This document shows, in pieces, positions 1 through 8,487 of a stretch of DNA of 15,693 nucleotides. How positions within the stretch are numbered: position 1 is the first letter of the stretch; the number at the start of each line of letters is the position of its first letter. The position numbers and the translations under genes were made by a program. The DNA lies in contig CAZFWV010000144.1 in the NCBI GenBank assembly GCA_964522605.1, positions 1 through 15,693 of the forward strand. The letters are read 5' to 3'. The DNA is from CAVZLD01 sp964522605. GTDB taxonomy: Bacteria > Planctomycetota > Planctomycetia > Pirellulales > Pirellulaceae. The notes below the pieces were generated by a model. That model ran no database searches. It was not told where the DNA came from and was given only the letters and a program-made list of their open reading frames with translations.

Positions 1-89
1 AGACGCCTTCGGCTTGCCGTTAAACGAGTTGCATGGAATCGCCGTCAAACAATAAAGTCCTCCAAACCAACAACTTATACACTGCACGA

Positions 90-103
90 CCTCCCGCGGG
101 AGG
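90..103. repeat. Perfect 14-bp GC-rich palindrome
   Basis: CCTCCCGCGGGAGG is exactly self-complementary. It could be an operator for a dimeric regulator or a small hairpin. It is not followed by a T run, so it is not a standard intrinsic terminator. It lies about 220 bp upstream of the first PEP-CTERM start. Its role is unknown and chance occurrence is possible. Confidence 0.35.
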
Positions 104-231
104 GTGAATTCCGTTTGTAAACGCTTGCAGGACCAACACTTAAAAGCCGCATAACCCCCAGTGACGCGGAGGCAATACGAAACCAAATAAAAACAACCAC
201 TATTTTTTCCCTAAATCCCACATTTTGCCGG

Positions 232-259
232 TTGCCGCCAAGCATTTGCTGAGTACACT
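232..259 (+). promoter_or_regulatory. Weak candidate sigma-70 type promoter
   Basis: TTGCCG (232-237) and TACACT (254-259) are separated by 16 bp and each matches four of six consensus positions. A start just downstream would give a leader of about 60 nt to the ATG at 327. Planctomycete promoters are poorly defined and the match is weak, so this is a suggestion only. Confidence 0.2.
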
Positions 260-326
260 AGACCGTCGTACACAAGAATTCTTCAGAGACCTATAACTGC
301 GCACCTTGAGTTTGAGGGGTTTCGGG

Positions 327-746
327 ATGACGATCCGAAAACGCATTACCTTAGTTAGTTCGCTTCTTTTGGCACTGTTTTGCTTCGGGGCCGTCCAGGA
401 GTCTGCTCAGGGGGCGAGCACCACGGGTTCACAGCATCAGAGCGCGTCGGCCGCCCGTGCGAAACGAATCGCACAGATTCGTCGCCAGCGTCGGATTGCT
501 CGGATTAAGGCGCGGCGTTTGGCTCGGATCCGTGCTCAGAGAGCCCAGGCCGCAGAAGTATCGATTGCCATGGTTCAGCCTTTCGTGCCTCCCGCGACCG
601 GGGAACAGACGCCTCCGACCGGACCGGGCAACGGCTCGACAGGTGGTGGCGGTGGCGAAGTCCCCGAGCCTGCATTGTGGATGGGGCTTGCCAGCTCTGC
701 GGCAGTCATGTTGGTGGCTTCACGCTGGCGTCGTCGACGCTCTTGA
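327..746 (+). CDS. Small Arg-rich exported protein with PEP-CTERM sorting signal
   Basis: This is a 139-residue exported protein, probably a substrate of the exosortase encoded just downstream. Residues 1-30 form a signal peptide (basic start, Leu-rich core, cleavage likely near AQGA). Residues 44-72 are strikingly basic: 12 Arg and 2 Lys in 29 residues with no acidic residue, built from three near-repeats of 8-9 residues (RIAQIRRQR, RIARIKAR, RLARIRAQR) that should form a cationic helix. A Pro/Thr/Gly-rich linker follows, with a run of Gly before the motif VPEP (112-115), a hydrophobic segment (116-131) and the tail RWRRRRS. This three-part end is the PEP-CTERM signal recognised by exosortases. 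ATG 327 is preferred over TTG 306 because GAGGGG lies 7 nt upstream and the signal peptide then starts cleanly. The mature function is unknown; binding of acidic polysaccharide or another polyanion is an inference from charge alone. Confidence 0.85.
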   Translation: MTIRKRITLVSSLLLALFCFGAVQESAQGASTTGSQHQSASAARAKRIAQIRRQRRIARIKARRLARIRAQRAQAAEVSIAMVQPFVPPATGEQTPPTGPGNGSTGGGGGEVPEPALWMGLASSAAVMLVASRWRRRRS

Positions 747-791
747 GCCTCTTTGCTCCCACGCGATCAACAACCTAGAATCATTTAAGGG

Positions 792-819
792 AAGCCCCTG
801 TTGTTTGCAGGGGCTTTTT
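792..819 (+). terminator. Rho-independent terminator after the PEP-CTERM gene
   Basis: AAGCCCCTG (792-800) and CAGGGGCTT (808-816) form a 9-bp stem with a 7-nt loop, followed by a T run that continues to 819. It lies 46 bp after the stop codon of the small PEP-CTERM gene and about 100 bp before the TPR gene, so it probably separates their transcripts. Confidence 0.85.
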
Positions 820-923
820 CGTTTCCTCCCCTTCTTGAGTTCTGGCCGTCCGGTCGTGTCGCTCATTCGGGTTTGACCGTCTGGCGTTCGAGTTCTCATT
901 TCGCAAAATGATGGTTGGCATCC

Positions 924-3878
924 ATGGAGCGCAAAGGAAAGCTCTTCTGGACCGGGCTTGCCGGGATCGGCGCCGGGTTTCTCGTCCTGGCGATCATCGT
1001 CACAGGATTCATGTGGCGGCGGATGAATCCGCAGGAACAGGCAGCCCAGCTATACGCAACGGGCGAGGTCTCTCTGAAAGACGGGCGCGACGTCGAGGCC
1101 TGGGAGCTATTTTCTCGGGCCATTCAGCTTGATCCTGCGGAACCGCGCTATGTTCGCAGTGCTTCCTTCGCAGCGGAGCGGATCGGCGACCTGGATGCCG
1201 CGCAGCGGCTGGCTCGCCAAGCATGGCAGGCTGGACTTCGCGATAGTGACTTGCTGCGAATCCTAGTAAATGCGGCGCGTGTCATTTCGCCAACGCCGAT
1301 TCGTCCGGAGCAACTGTTGTTGATGTTGGAGCAACTCCCAGACGGGGAGCCGGCACCGGTTGTTTCCGAGCTCCATGCGGAAGTGTTACAGCTGACTGGA
1401 CAAACACAGGCCGCGTTGGCGATTTGGAAGGAACTGCTGGCGGACCAGCCAACTCCCGAACGAATCGACAAGATCGCTGAAGCCTTGATTCGGGTCGGAC
1501 AACCGCATGCCGCACGTGAGTTCCTGGAATCGCCCGAGCACCAAGGGTTGCTTCGCGAACTGTCTTTCAGTCGACTGGCGAATCTCCAGGCAGCCGAACA
1601 GGACTGGCAGGCGGCGCAGGCGACGTGTGAGCAGGCCAAGCGGGTGGGCGAGTACGGCAGTACGGTAGCGCTCGATCACGCACTGTTGTTGATTCTCGCC
1701 CAGCAGGACGAGGACGCTGTCCGTGTGCTTGAGTCGCTCGCCGAGCAAACCTCCACCCCGCCCTCGATTTACGCAGTTCACGCGCGGATTGTCCTCTCGT
1801 ATTTGCAGCTTCGAACCGGCGACAGTGCGGTCGTGGAACAGTTACTTCGCCGCGCCCAAGAAGCGGGGAATGAGATCTGGAATGAGGCCGAGCAGCAGTT
1901 CCACGAGGCCGTTCTGACGTTACTGACAAACGAAGATCCGCCCGAGGATGATGCAGACGCGGAGGAGAATTCGCGCTTTCGGGTGGCGATGCGAAAAGTT
2001 GATCTGGCACTGCGGGGCCTACCCAGGCAGCCGGTCATCGAGTGGGTTGCTGGTTGTCTGAATGCCCATGAAGCGAAATTCTTTCTTGCGCGCCAACGGT
2101 TCGCCGCGATCGAGGGGATTTTGGCCGCCGCACCCGTTGTTCTGGTCAACCACGCACAGGTCCTGCATCAAACGCGGGAAGACGAACAGGCCTTCTGGCT
2201 GTTGGACACGATTCACCGATCGGGCACAGCCAGCCGCGGATCGCTGGAGCTGCTTACCGAGCTCTCACTGCGAACCGAAAAGGAGTCTCTCCAAGATTGG
2301 GCGCGCGACCGGCTGGCGGATCAGTTTGGCGATCAGACGGCGGGAGAGCCGTTTGATCTGCTGGCTCCATTTCCGCCGTTTCGTGCGACGGACGAGGCGT
2401 ATCCCGATCCCGAGTCACTGCAGGTGGCTCGGATTCGCCACCTGATCGCGTCGCACCGCGATGAACGGGCCTACCGCGAGATGGAAGCCCATGCGGCTGC
2501 AGCGGAACAACTGCTTCCGGAGCGGGCGCTGCTGCTGGAACGGTTGGGGCGTGAGGACGATGCGCTGCTGGCCTATCAGCAGGCGATCGAGACGCCGCAG
2601 GAAGCATCAGTTCACGCCGCGTACGGCGATATCCTGCTCGATCGTCAGCAGGAGGAACAGGCGGAGCAGCAGTTTCAAACCGCACTGGCCTCAGATCCGC
2701 AGCATCCAACCGCGCTGCTCGGCTTGGCCGCTCTCGCCGAGCGGTCCGGTGACTTCCTCCGATCTCGACAACTTGCTCTGTCCGCGTTGGAAGGGGACAA
2801 CCGCCTGGTTGAAGCCCACTTGCTGCTGGCCGCCGCAGACTTTCAACTGAGCCGCTTCGCGGAAGGTCTGCGGGCCTGCAATCAGGCGCTCCAGCTGGAC
2901 CCGACGTCCATCCGCGCCACCGCTCTGAAAAGCCTTTTCCATCTGGAACTCGGTGAACTGCAACAGGCCGAGCAGCTCCTAAAACCTTTCGCGGACCAGG
3001 AATTCCCCGATCCGGAACTCTTCGTCCCGATTATCCTGCTGAAACAGGTTCAGGATCAGTGGCAGGAGTCGCTGCAGTGGATCCAGCGCGGCCTCGAAGT
3101 CCGTCCGAACGATGTTGATCTGATGATCCAACATGTGGAAACGCTGCTGGTGCTCGAGCGGATGTCTGACGCGGAGACGGCACTGAACGCCTATCGGAAT
3201 CAGTTACCGGAAGCCGACTACGTCAGCCTGAAGGCGGATCTCGAGGCGATCAGCCTGAATCCTGCGCGGGCGGAACAAACGCTTCGCGCGCATCTCGACC
3301 TGCCGGGCATCGGTGTCCAGCTCTGGGGTCTTTTGTTAGAGCAAGAGCGGCCCGCCGAGGCCGAGGCGTTGCTGACCGCCCGTGACTGGTCGATCGACGA
3401 CCTGTCGCAGTGCGGTCAATCCGCAGCGGTCGTCGGAGATTTTTCGTTGGCGGCCCGTTGTTTTCAACAGGCACTGACGCTGGATCCAGACAACCCTACG
3501 CTGTTGAACGAGTGGGCCTGGAACGCGATGCAGGGCGGTGCAACGTCGATCGACGAGATCATCGACGCCAGTCAACGAGCTCACAAAATGAACCCGGGAG
3601 AAGTTGAGTTTTTGCACACGTATGCGGAAGCGCTCGCACGGGACAAGCGGTACGAAGTCAGCCACGAGCTCCTCTCCCAGTCTCGTTTCACCTCGACGGA
3701 TGCGCGCTTATCGTTGCTGTGGGCGCGCAGTCTCGCCGCCCTCGGCAACACCCTGGACGCCATTGACGCGTTGCAGCGAGCAAGGGAGCTGCTCGTGAAC
3801 AATCCGGATACCGAGGAGCGGGAAATGCGGGATCAAATTGAGCGAGAAATTGAGCAACTTCAGGTGAGGCCGCACTGA
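924..3878 (+). CDS. Membrane-anchored TPR-repeat protein of the exosortase locus
   Basis: The 984-residue product has a short cytoplasmic start, one transmembrane helix (about residues 8-30), and then an almost entirely helical region of tetratricopeptide repeats. Clear TPR signatures include the first repeat (about 42-72, ending RAIQLDPAEP), a central run with AYGDILLDRQQEEQAEQQF and NQALQLDPTS, and a late one with QQALTLDPDNPTLLNEWAW. TPR arrays are protein-protein scaffolds. Proteobacterial PEP-CTERM loci also carry a very large TPR protein (PrsT, a lipoprotein); this one resembles it in size and setting but is anchored by a helix, and equivalence is inferred. ATG 924 is chosen over TTG 915 because it is the nearest ATG before the membrane helix; no strong ribosome binding site is visible. 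Its TGA overlaps the ATG of the exosortase gene by one base, which suggests translational coupling and a joint role in sorting or export. Confidence 0.85.
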   Translation: MERKGKLFWTGLAGIGAGFLVLAIIVTGFMWRRMNPQEQAAQLYATGEVSLKDGRDVEAWELFSRAIQLDPAEPRYVRSASFAAERIGDLDAAQRLARQAWQAGLRDSDLLRILVNAARVISPTPIRPEQLLLMLEQLPDGEPAPVVSELHAEVLQLTGQTQAALAIWKELLADQPTPERIDKIAEALIRVGQPHAAREFLESPEHQGLLRELSFSRLANLQAAEQDWQAAQATCEQAKRVGEYGSTVALDHALLLILAQQDEDAVRVLESLAEQTSTPPSIYAVHARIVLSYLQLRTGDSAVVEQLLRRAQEAGNEIWNEAEQQFHEAVLTLLTNEDPPEDDADAEENSRFRVAMRKVDLALRGLPRQPVIEWVAGCLNAHEAKFFLARQRFAAIEGILAAAPVVLVNHAQVLHQTREDEQAFWLLDTIHRSGTASRGSLELLTELSLRTEKESLQDWARDRLADQFGDQTAGEPFDLLAPFPPFRATDEAYPDPESLQVARIRHLIASHRDERAYREMEAHAAAAEQLLPERALLLERLGREDDALLAYQQAIETPQEASVHAAYGDILLDRQQEEQAEQQFQTALASDPQHPTALLGLAALAERSGDFLRSRQLALSALEGDNRLVEAHLLLAAADFQLSRFAEGLRACNQALQLDPTSIRATALKSLFHLELGELQQAEQLLKPFADQEFPDPELFVPIILLKQVQDQWQESLQWIQRGLEVRPNDVDLMIQHVETLLVLERMSDAETALNAYRNQLPEADYVSLKADLEAISLNPARAEQTLRAHLDLPGIGVQLWGLLLEQERPAEAEALLTARDWSIDDLSQCGQSAAVVGDFSLAARCFQQALTLDPDNPTLLNEWAWNAMQGGATSIDEIIDASQRAHKMNPGEVEFLHTYAEALARDKRYEVSHELLSQSRFTSTDARLSLLWARSLAALGNTLDAIDALQRARELLVNNPDTEEREMRDQIEREIEQLQVRPH

Positions 3879-5530
3879 TGTGCGCGGACAATGCACCGGG
3901 GAAGATCCCGCTTTCAGAACGCATCCCCACGTGGCTTCCGCTCGTGGTGATCGCCGGCGGGCTGCTCGTGGTACTCGAGGCAATCGACGCACTGATCGCC
4001 CTCCCGCTGCGTGAACTGTCCGCCACCATTGCCTGCTTCCTGTTGAACTGCTTTTCGATCCCCGTCGAGCGTCAGGGGACGCTCCTTGTCGCCGACAATT
4101 TCACGTGGGACGTCGTTCCGGCCTGTTCTGGTTCAACCAGCTTGCGCGTTCTGTTGACGTCTGCCGTAATATGGTGCGGGCTCCAGCCCGGGATGCCGTG
4201 GCTCAGAAAAATCCTGTGCATGCTCGCGGCAGTTCCGCTCGCCCTCCTGGCCAACGGCACGCGCGTCGCGGTCCTGACCTATCTGGGGACACTGTCCGGG
4301 AAGCCGGTTGAGGGGATCTTGCATCACCTGATTGGACTGGCAGCCATCGTCTTGGGAATGGGTCTGGTCGTGCTGCTGACGGCGCTGGCCACACCCGGTC
4401 GGCTCAATGAGGCGCGCCCCCGGAACATCCGCGGGGCGGTTTTGGCGTTGCTGCTGCTGCTCCTGTATGCACCGGCTCTTACCTGGATCCTCCTTGCGTG
4501 GCGTGATTCTCCTTTGGATCGCATTGGCCCCGTCTATCTCCTGCTCGGCCTCGGCTGCATCGTGTCTGTCTTGTACCGCGGTCGCCATTCCGCAGGTCAG
4601 CCGCGAAGCGGAACGATACTTTTTGCCGCGTCACTGATCGTACTCCTGACCGCCACGGTGATCGATATCTCGATCCTCAAGTCCGCCGCCTTCCTTTTCT
4701 CCTGGTTCTCGCTGATCGTGTTCTTTCGAGGAATGCGTATCGCGAGCTATTGCTTGCCCGGGCTGTTCATTTGTTCTCTGGGACTCCCCACGGTCACCTA
4801 TCAGTTGAGCACATACGTTTTCTCTCAACTGGGACCGCTGTCCGAACTCCCCTACGAGTTGCTCAAAGTGCTCCTCGCACTCGTCGGGATCCTCACCACT
4901 GCGATCTTACTGGTTCGTCCGACGTCCGAGTCCACGGAAGCCCCGCGGACTTCGGCGACTCTGCGACCACTCTTGTTCCTCACGTCCGCAGCCTTGATCC
5001 TGCAGGTCCTGTACTTGAATTCTGCAACGCGTCCCGAGGCACAGCTTGACTTGGCGGTCAGTCACTTTCAGGGTGAGTGGAACGGAATCGATCTGCCCCT
5101 TTCACCGGCAGCCGTGGAGACCATCGGCCGCAGTCGCATCATTTCTCGTCGGTATACGGACGGCGAGCACTGGGTCGAACTTCTGATCACGTCCACCGGC
5201 GGAGATCGACGACGGGCGCATGCGCCGGAGTACTGTTTGACGGGAAGTGGCTGGCTTGTCTGCGATCGCGCTCGACAACAGCTTGACCTACCCGACCGCC
5301 CGGTTGACGTCCATTTCTTGAAGCTTCGGCGGGACGGAAGCGCCGATCGCGTGCTCGCCTATTGGTTCACCGATGGCAAGCAGAACTGGGACAGTTTTCC
5401 CAAGATGCTGGCCGAAGACACACTCCGACGACTACGGGGCGAGGTGACCGACTGGCATGTTGTACGTCTGATCGCGGAAGATGCCGAAGACCTGATCGCT
5501 TTCGCCGGCCAATTGCAGCTGCAGCATTGA
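3878..5530 (+). CDS. xrtU: Exosortase with fused EpsI-like C-terminal domain (planctomycete XrtU-like)
   Basis: This integral membrane protein (550 residues) is predicted to cleave PEP-CTERM signals and attach or release the exported protein. The conserved exosortase triad is visible: Cys83 in PACSGSTSLR, Arg129 in LANGTRVAVLTYLG, and His149/His150 in GILHHLIGL. The segment just before Cys83 (about 44-80, with SIPVERQG) matches the usual exosortase lead-in. About six further membrane helices follow (roughly 185-345), then another helix (364-380) and a periplasmic EpsI-like domain (about 392-545) with the typical AHAPEYCLTGSGW (447-459). Catalytic Cys normally lies after five or six helices; here only one strong helix (21-45) and a shorter hydrophobic stretch (48-60) precede it and the scaffold half follows, so the order looks permuted. 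The start ATG overlaps the TPR gene stop (TGATG). Exosortase identity is firm; the subtype name XrtU rests on the planctomycete setting and the EpsI fusion, and is less certain. Confidence 0.88.
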   Translation: MCADNAPGKIPLSERIPTWLPLVVIAGGLLVVLEAIDALIALPLRELSATIACFLLNCFSIPVERQGTLLVADNFTWDVVPACSGSTSLRVLLTSAVIWCGLQPGMPWLRKILCMLAAVPLALLANGTRVAVLTYLGTLSGKPVEGILHHLIGLAAIVLGMGLVVLLTALATPGRLNEARPRNIRGAVLALLLLLLYAPALTWILLAWRDSPLDRIGPVYLLLGLGCIVSVLYRGRHSAGQPRSGTILFAASLIVLLTATVIDISILKSAAFLFSWFSLIVFFRGMRIASYCLPGLFICSLGLPTVTYQLSTYVFSQLGPLSELPYELLKVLLALVGILTTAILLVRPTSESTEAPRTSATLRPLLFLTSAALILQVLYLNSATRPEAQLDLAVSHFQGEWNGIDLPLSPAAVETIGRSRIISRRYTDGEHWVELLITSTGGDRRRAHAPEYCLTGSGWLVCDRARQQLDLPDRPVDVHFLKLRRDGSADRVLAYWFTDGKQNWDSFPKMLAEDTLRRLRGEVTDWHVVRLIAEDAEDLIAFAGQLQLQH

Positions 5531-5554
5531 CTTCGGTTCTTGAGTGGTGGTTGG

Positions 5555-5570
5555 CCGCGGAAGAACGCGG
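5555..5570 (+). repeat. Short GC-rich hairpin after the exosortase gene
   Basis: CCGCG and CGCGG pair around a GAAGAA loop, 24 bp after the exosortase stop codon. An A run rather than a T run follows, so it is not a classic intrinsic terminator. It might protect the 3' end of the transcript or mean nothing. Confidence 0.3.
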
Positions 5571-5719
5571 AAAAACGCCGAGTTGAGCCCGATCGACATC
5601 CAGTATGGCCCCGATCAGGCGGTCCATACGACGGTGGTCGAATTGCAGTGCTGTTTCCCGGCTCGGCGGGTTCGACGTACAATCGGCTGTGAATTCTTCG
5701 CAACTGCAGGAGGGAACCG

Positions 5720-8434
5720 ATGAGTTGCATGATCGAGCGACTGATTCGCCTGACCGGGGGGATCGCCGTCTGTCTCTTCATTCCCTGGACGGCGCAGGCG
5801 GAACCGACCGCAATCGGTTTTTCTGGGCAGCCGTTCGGCGTGGGGATGGTCTCCATCCAATTGGATCCCACCGCCGACACGTATCCCGTTAATTATTGCG
5901 GCTACGAAATCTCCGAACCGAACTCGCGGGTGTACTATCCGGTTTTTTCTGAGCGCCGAGTGTTGGGCGTTCTGCGCCAGTTGCTTGGGACAACATCTCG
6001 AGGTGCACCGAGTTCGATCCTCTGCTTTTTCCTGTTCCAGGGCACCGAACCGCTGACGTTGACGGTGTTCACTCCCTCCCGACACACGGTGACCGTAATT
6101 CCGCAGGATGCACCCCAGCAGCACGACGAACTTCTGCAGCGCTGGTGGCGGCAGTATTCCGCGGTTGCGGAATTACGCGCACGCGACGGCGATTATCCAC
6201 CCCTGCTGGAAAAGTACTTAATGTACACGCTCGCCCACCGATTCGGGTTTCAGCCGATTACGCCGCCAACACGCCCCGACTCCGATCGATCACTAGAACG
6301 GGAGTCGGCTCTGTTGATGTTGAACTGTGAGGCAATGCGGCTAAAGCGTCTGGAGGAGACTCTGCGGGCCAAATCCTCGAATTCATCGGAGGCGCGGTTG
6401 CCGCTGCCAGAGCCCATCGCATGGACCGATGGGAACGATCCGAACACCACGGAATCGGTCGAAATCGAGCCGATCGCTCAGCATGTTCCGGAGGAATGCT
6501 TTTACGTACGTTTCGGCAGCTTTGGGAATTACCTGTGGCTGGAACGACAGATCCAGCGGTACGGCGGCAACCTGAAACGCATGGTCACACTTCGCGGACA
6601 CACCTTCGACTTCACCGGCCGCGTCGAACGACAATTGGGGCTTTCCAAAACGGTCCTCGCACAACTGTTGGGTGAGCAACTGATTTCCGACATGGTCATC
6701 CTGGGACAGGACGCCTATGTGCGAGAAGGCGCCGCGATTGGCGTCTTGTTCGAGGCGAAGAGCGAACTGCTGACAAGAGAGTTGATGAAGCAACGGTCGC
6801 AAGCGGTGGAGCAGTTGAAGCAGCAAGACGCAACGATGCAGGAACTCCAGCTGGGAACCCATCCCGCGACCTTGGCATCGACTCCGGACAACTCGCTCCG
6901 ATCCTTCTATCTTGTCGATGGGGCGTATCACCTGGTCACGAACTCGCGAACGATTGCCAGACGGTTCCTGGAAGCGGGCCAAGGCGAACGTTCTCTGGCG
7001 AACGCACCGACGTTTCGCCAGGCACGGCAGCGGTTCCCCGTCGACAGCGATGCTTCCTTGTTCGCCTTCGTATCGCCGAAGTTCTTGCGGGGCCTGATGA
7101 CACCACAGTATCAGATCGAACTCCGGCGCCGCGTGCGCGCTGTCACCGACTTGGAACTGGTTCAACTTGCTTGTCGAGCTGCACGACACGAAGGACAGCC
7201 ATCGGAGACTCTGGACGAACTGATCGCAGGAGAATTCCTGCCGGCAAGTCTGCGGCAACGCGACGACGGGACGCAAGTGGTCCGACGCGGAGACCGTTTT
7301 GTCGACTCACTACGGGGAGCACGGGGACGATTCCTTCCAATTCCCGACGTGGAAATTGAATCCGTGACGGCCGACGAGATGGCAATCTGGAATCGGATTG
7401 TGAAGGCGAAGCAGTCGGGTTGGAATCTTCGCGAGTCCACCGCGCTGGAATTGAGACGGCGTTCCAAGCCCGGGGAGCCGCAGGAACAGCTGACAATTCG
7501 CGCCGAAGCGTGGCCGTTTGATTCAACCGCATACGGTCCGCTCATTGCCCGGTTAGGACCGGTCAGCGCCACTGCCGTCCAGCAGGCGGATGGGGAAGCC
7601 ATCTTCCTGCAGTTCGTGATCGATCGAGATGCAAACATGCCGGGAGACGGCCCGCTATTGGTTTGTCTCGGGATGCAGGATCGTGAAGTCCCGATCCAAT
7701 TCGCACCCCAGAAACTACTCCGCGGTTTTCAGGCCGTCCGAACGGCACCGGTCTACCTCGGAATCTGGCCCGCAGTCGAGCTGGCTCAGATTGCTCCGAT
7801 GTCCGCCGCGCGCCAGCCGGACGACCGAGGGCGCACGCGACTGCCGTTCGGATTGTGGCATTGCACCACCGATGCAGGATTCACCCTGTTGGCCGTTGAT
7901 CCGACGATCCTCGATGAGGCCGCGCCTCGGTTATCGATTAGCCAGGACGCCGAACCGGCCCAGATTCGACTCCAACTGGCCGATCTTTCCCAATCCAACG
8001 TGCGCAGCTGGTTTGCGGCGCTGGACTACCAACGCGCTCACCAGACGTCACTGGGAAACACACGTTTGCTGCATGCCTTCATTCAACAACTGGGCGTTCC
8101 GACCGACGAGGCCCAGGCGGTCGCGGAGTCGATCCTCGATCTGCAGCTGATTTGCGCTCTTGGGGGCGAATACAAAGCGTGGAAATCGCCAGATGGTGGA
8201 ACCTTCTGGGTTTCCTCCGCCTGGCCCCGTCCCTCAGAAGTCGATCCGTCCGACGCCGCGTCGTTCACGTCGCCCATGATGTCGTGGTTTCGCGGGGCCA
8301 ATGCCCGCCTGACGACCCGCGGCGACCGCCTGGAACTCGGTGCGGACGTCGCTGTTGAACTGTCCGAACCGGTCAGTTCCGGAATCAACTGGCGCGAGCT
8401 CTTCTCGCCGAAGGGCCCCGCGAAAAAGCCGTAA
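5720..8434 (+). CDS. Large secreted protein of unknown function
   Basis: A 904-residue protein with a clear signal peptide (residues 1-27, cut after AQA) and no other strong membrane segment, so it is probably periplasmic or surface-located. The start is well fixed: AGGAGGG (5708-5714) lies 5 nt before the ATG. I do not recognise a named domain. A distinctive conserved-looking block begins near residue 256 (PEECFYVRFGSFGNYLWL) and continues to about 340 (RVERQLGLSKTVLAQLLG, then VREGAAIGVLFEA). From memory this resembles long uncharacterised planctomycete proteins, which I cannot check. There is no PEP-CTERM or Cys lipobox. A TACAAT at 5678-5683 could be a -10 element, but no good -35 is seen. 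It follows the exosortase by 190 bp and may be separately transcribed; a link with sorting is only positional. Confidence 0.8.
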   Translation: MSCMIERLIRLTGGIAVCLFIPWTAQAEPTAIGFSGQPFGVGMVSIQLDPTADTYPVNYCGYEISEPNSRVYYPVFSERRVLGVLRQLLGTTSRGAPSSILCFFLFQGTEPLTLTVFTPSRHTVTVIPQDAPQQHDELLQRWWRQYSAVAELRARDGDYPPLLEKYLMYTLAHRFGFQPITPPTRPDSDRSLERESALLMLNCEAMRLKRLEETLRAKSSNSSEARLPLPEPIAWTDGNDPNTTESVEIEPIAQHVPEECFYVRFGSFGNYLWLERQIQRYGGNLKRMVTLRGHTFDFTGRVERQLGLSKTVLAQLLGEQLISDMVILGQDAYVREGAAIGVLFEAKSELLTRELMKQRSQAVEQLKQQDATMQELQLGTHPATLASTPDNSLRSFYLVDGAYHLVTNSRTIARRFLEAGQGERSLANAPTFRQARQRFPVDSDASLFAFVSPKFLRGLMTPQYQIELRRRVRAVTDLELVQLACRAARHEGQPSETLDELIAGEFLPASLRQRDDGTQVVRRGDRFVDSLRGARGRFLPIPDVEIESVTADEMAIWNRIVKAKQSGWNLRESTALELRRRSKPGEPQEQLTIRAEAWPFDSTAYGPLIARLGPVSATAVQQADGEAIFLQFVIDRDANMPGDGPLLVCLGMQDREVPIQFAPQKLLRGFQAVRTAPVYLGIWPAVELAQIAPMSAARQPDDRGRTRLPFGLWHCTTDAGFTLLAVDPTILDEAAPRLSISQDAEPAQIRLQLADLSQSNVRSWFAALDYQRAHQTSLGNTRLLHAFIQQLGVPTDEAQAVAESILDLQLICALGGEYKAWKSPDGGTFWVSSAWPRPSEVDPSDAASFTSPMMSWFRGANARLTTRGDRLELGADVAVELSEPVSSGINWRELFSPKGPAKKP

Positions 8435-8487
8435 GCCGGTCGTCAGTCTGGAAGGCGGGCAGAAAGGAGAGGACAAGCGCCCCGAAG

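Larger units (their letters stand above)
1..326. other. Gene-free leader region before the first PEP-CTERM gene
   Basis: No convincing coding frame is visible on either strand. The stretch is richer in A and T than the genes that follow (for example the run of T around 202-208 and the A-rich block around 183-196), as expected for an upstream regulatory region. It holds a perfect 14-bp palindrome at 90-103 and a weak promoter-like element at 232-259. A second short palindrome, AAGAATTCTT, lies at 274-283. I see no RNA gene here. Confidence 0.5.

Noticed and set aside
369..383. Sigma-54 like element TTGGCAC...TTGC, of interest because sigma-54 controls PEP-CTERM genes in some proteobacteria
   Set aside because: The GG to GC spacing is one base short and the element lies inside the signal-peptide codons of the PEP-CTERM gene, so it is most likely coincidental.
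277..5699. Shared 9-mer GAATTCTTC upstream of the PEP-CTERM gene (277-285) and of the 904-residue gene (5691-5699)
   Set aside because: Distances to the start codons differ (about 50 and 29 nt) and the flanks are not alike; two copies of a 9-mer are expected by chance at this scale.
6383..7276. 297-codon open frame on the - strand
   Set aside because: It lies entirely inside the 904-residue gene, which has a strong ribosome binding site and signal peptide; the antisense product has no recognisable feature.
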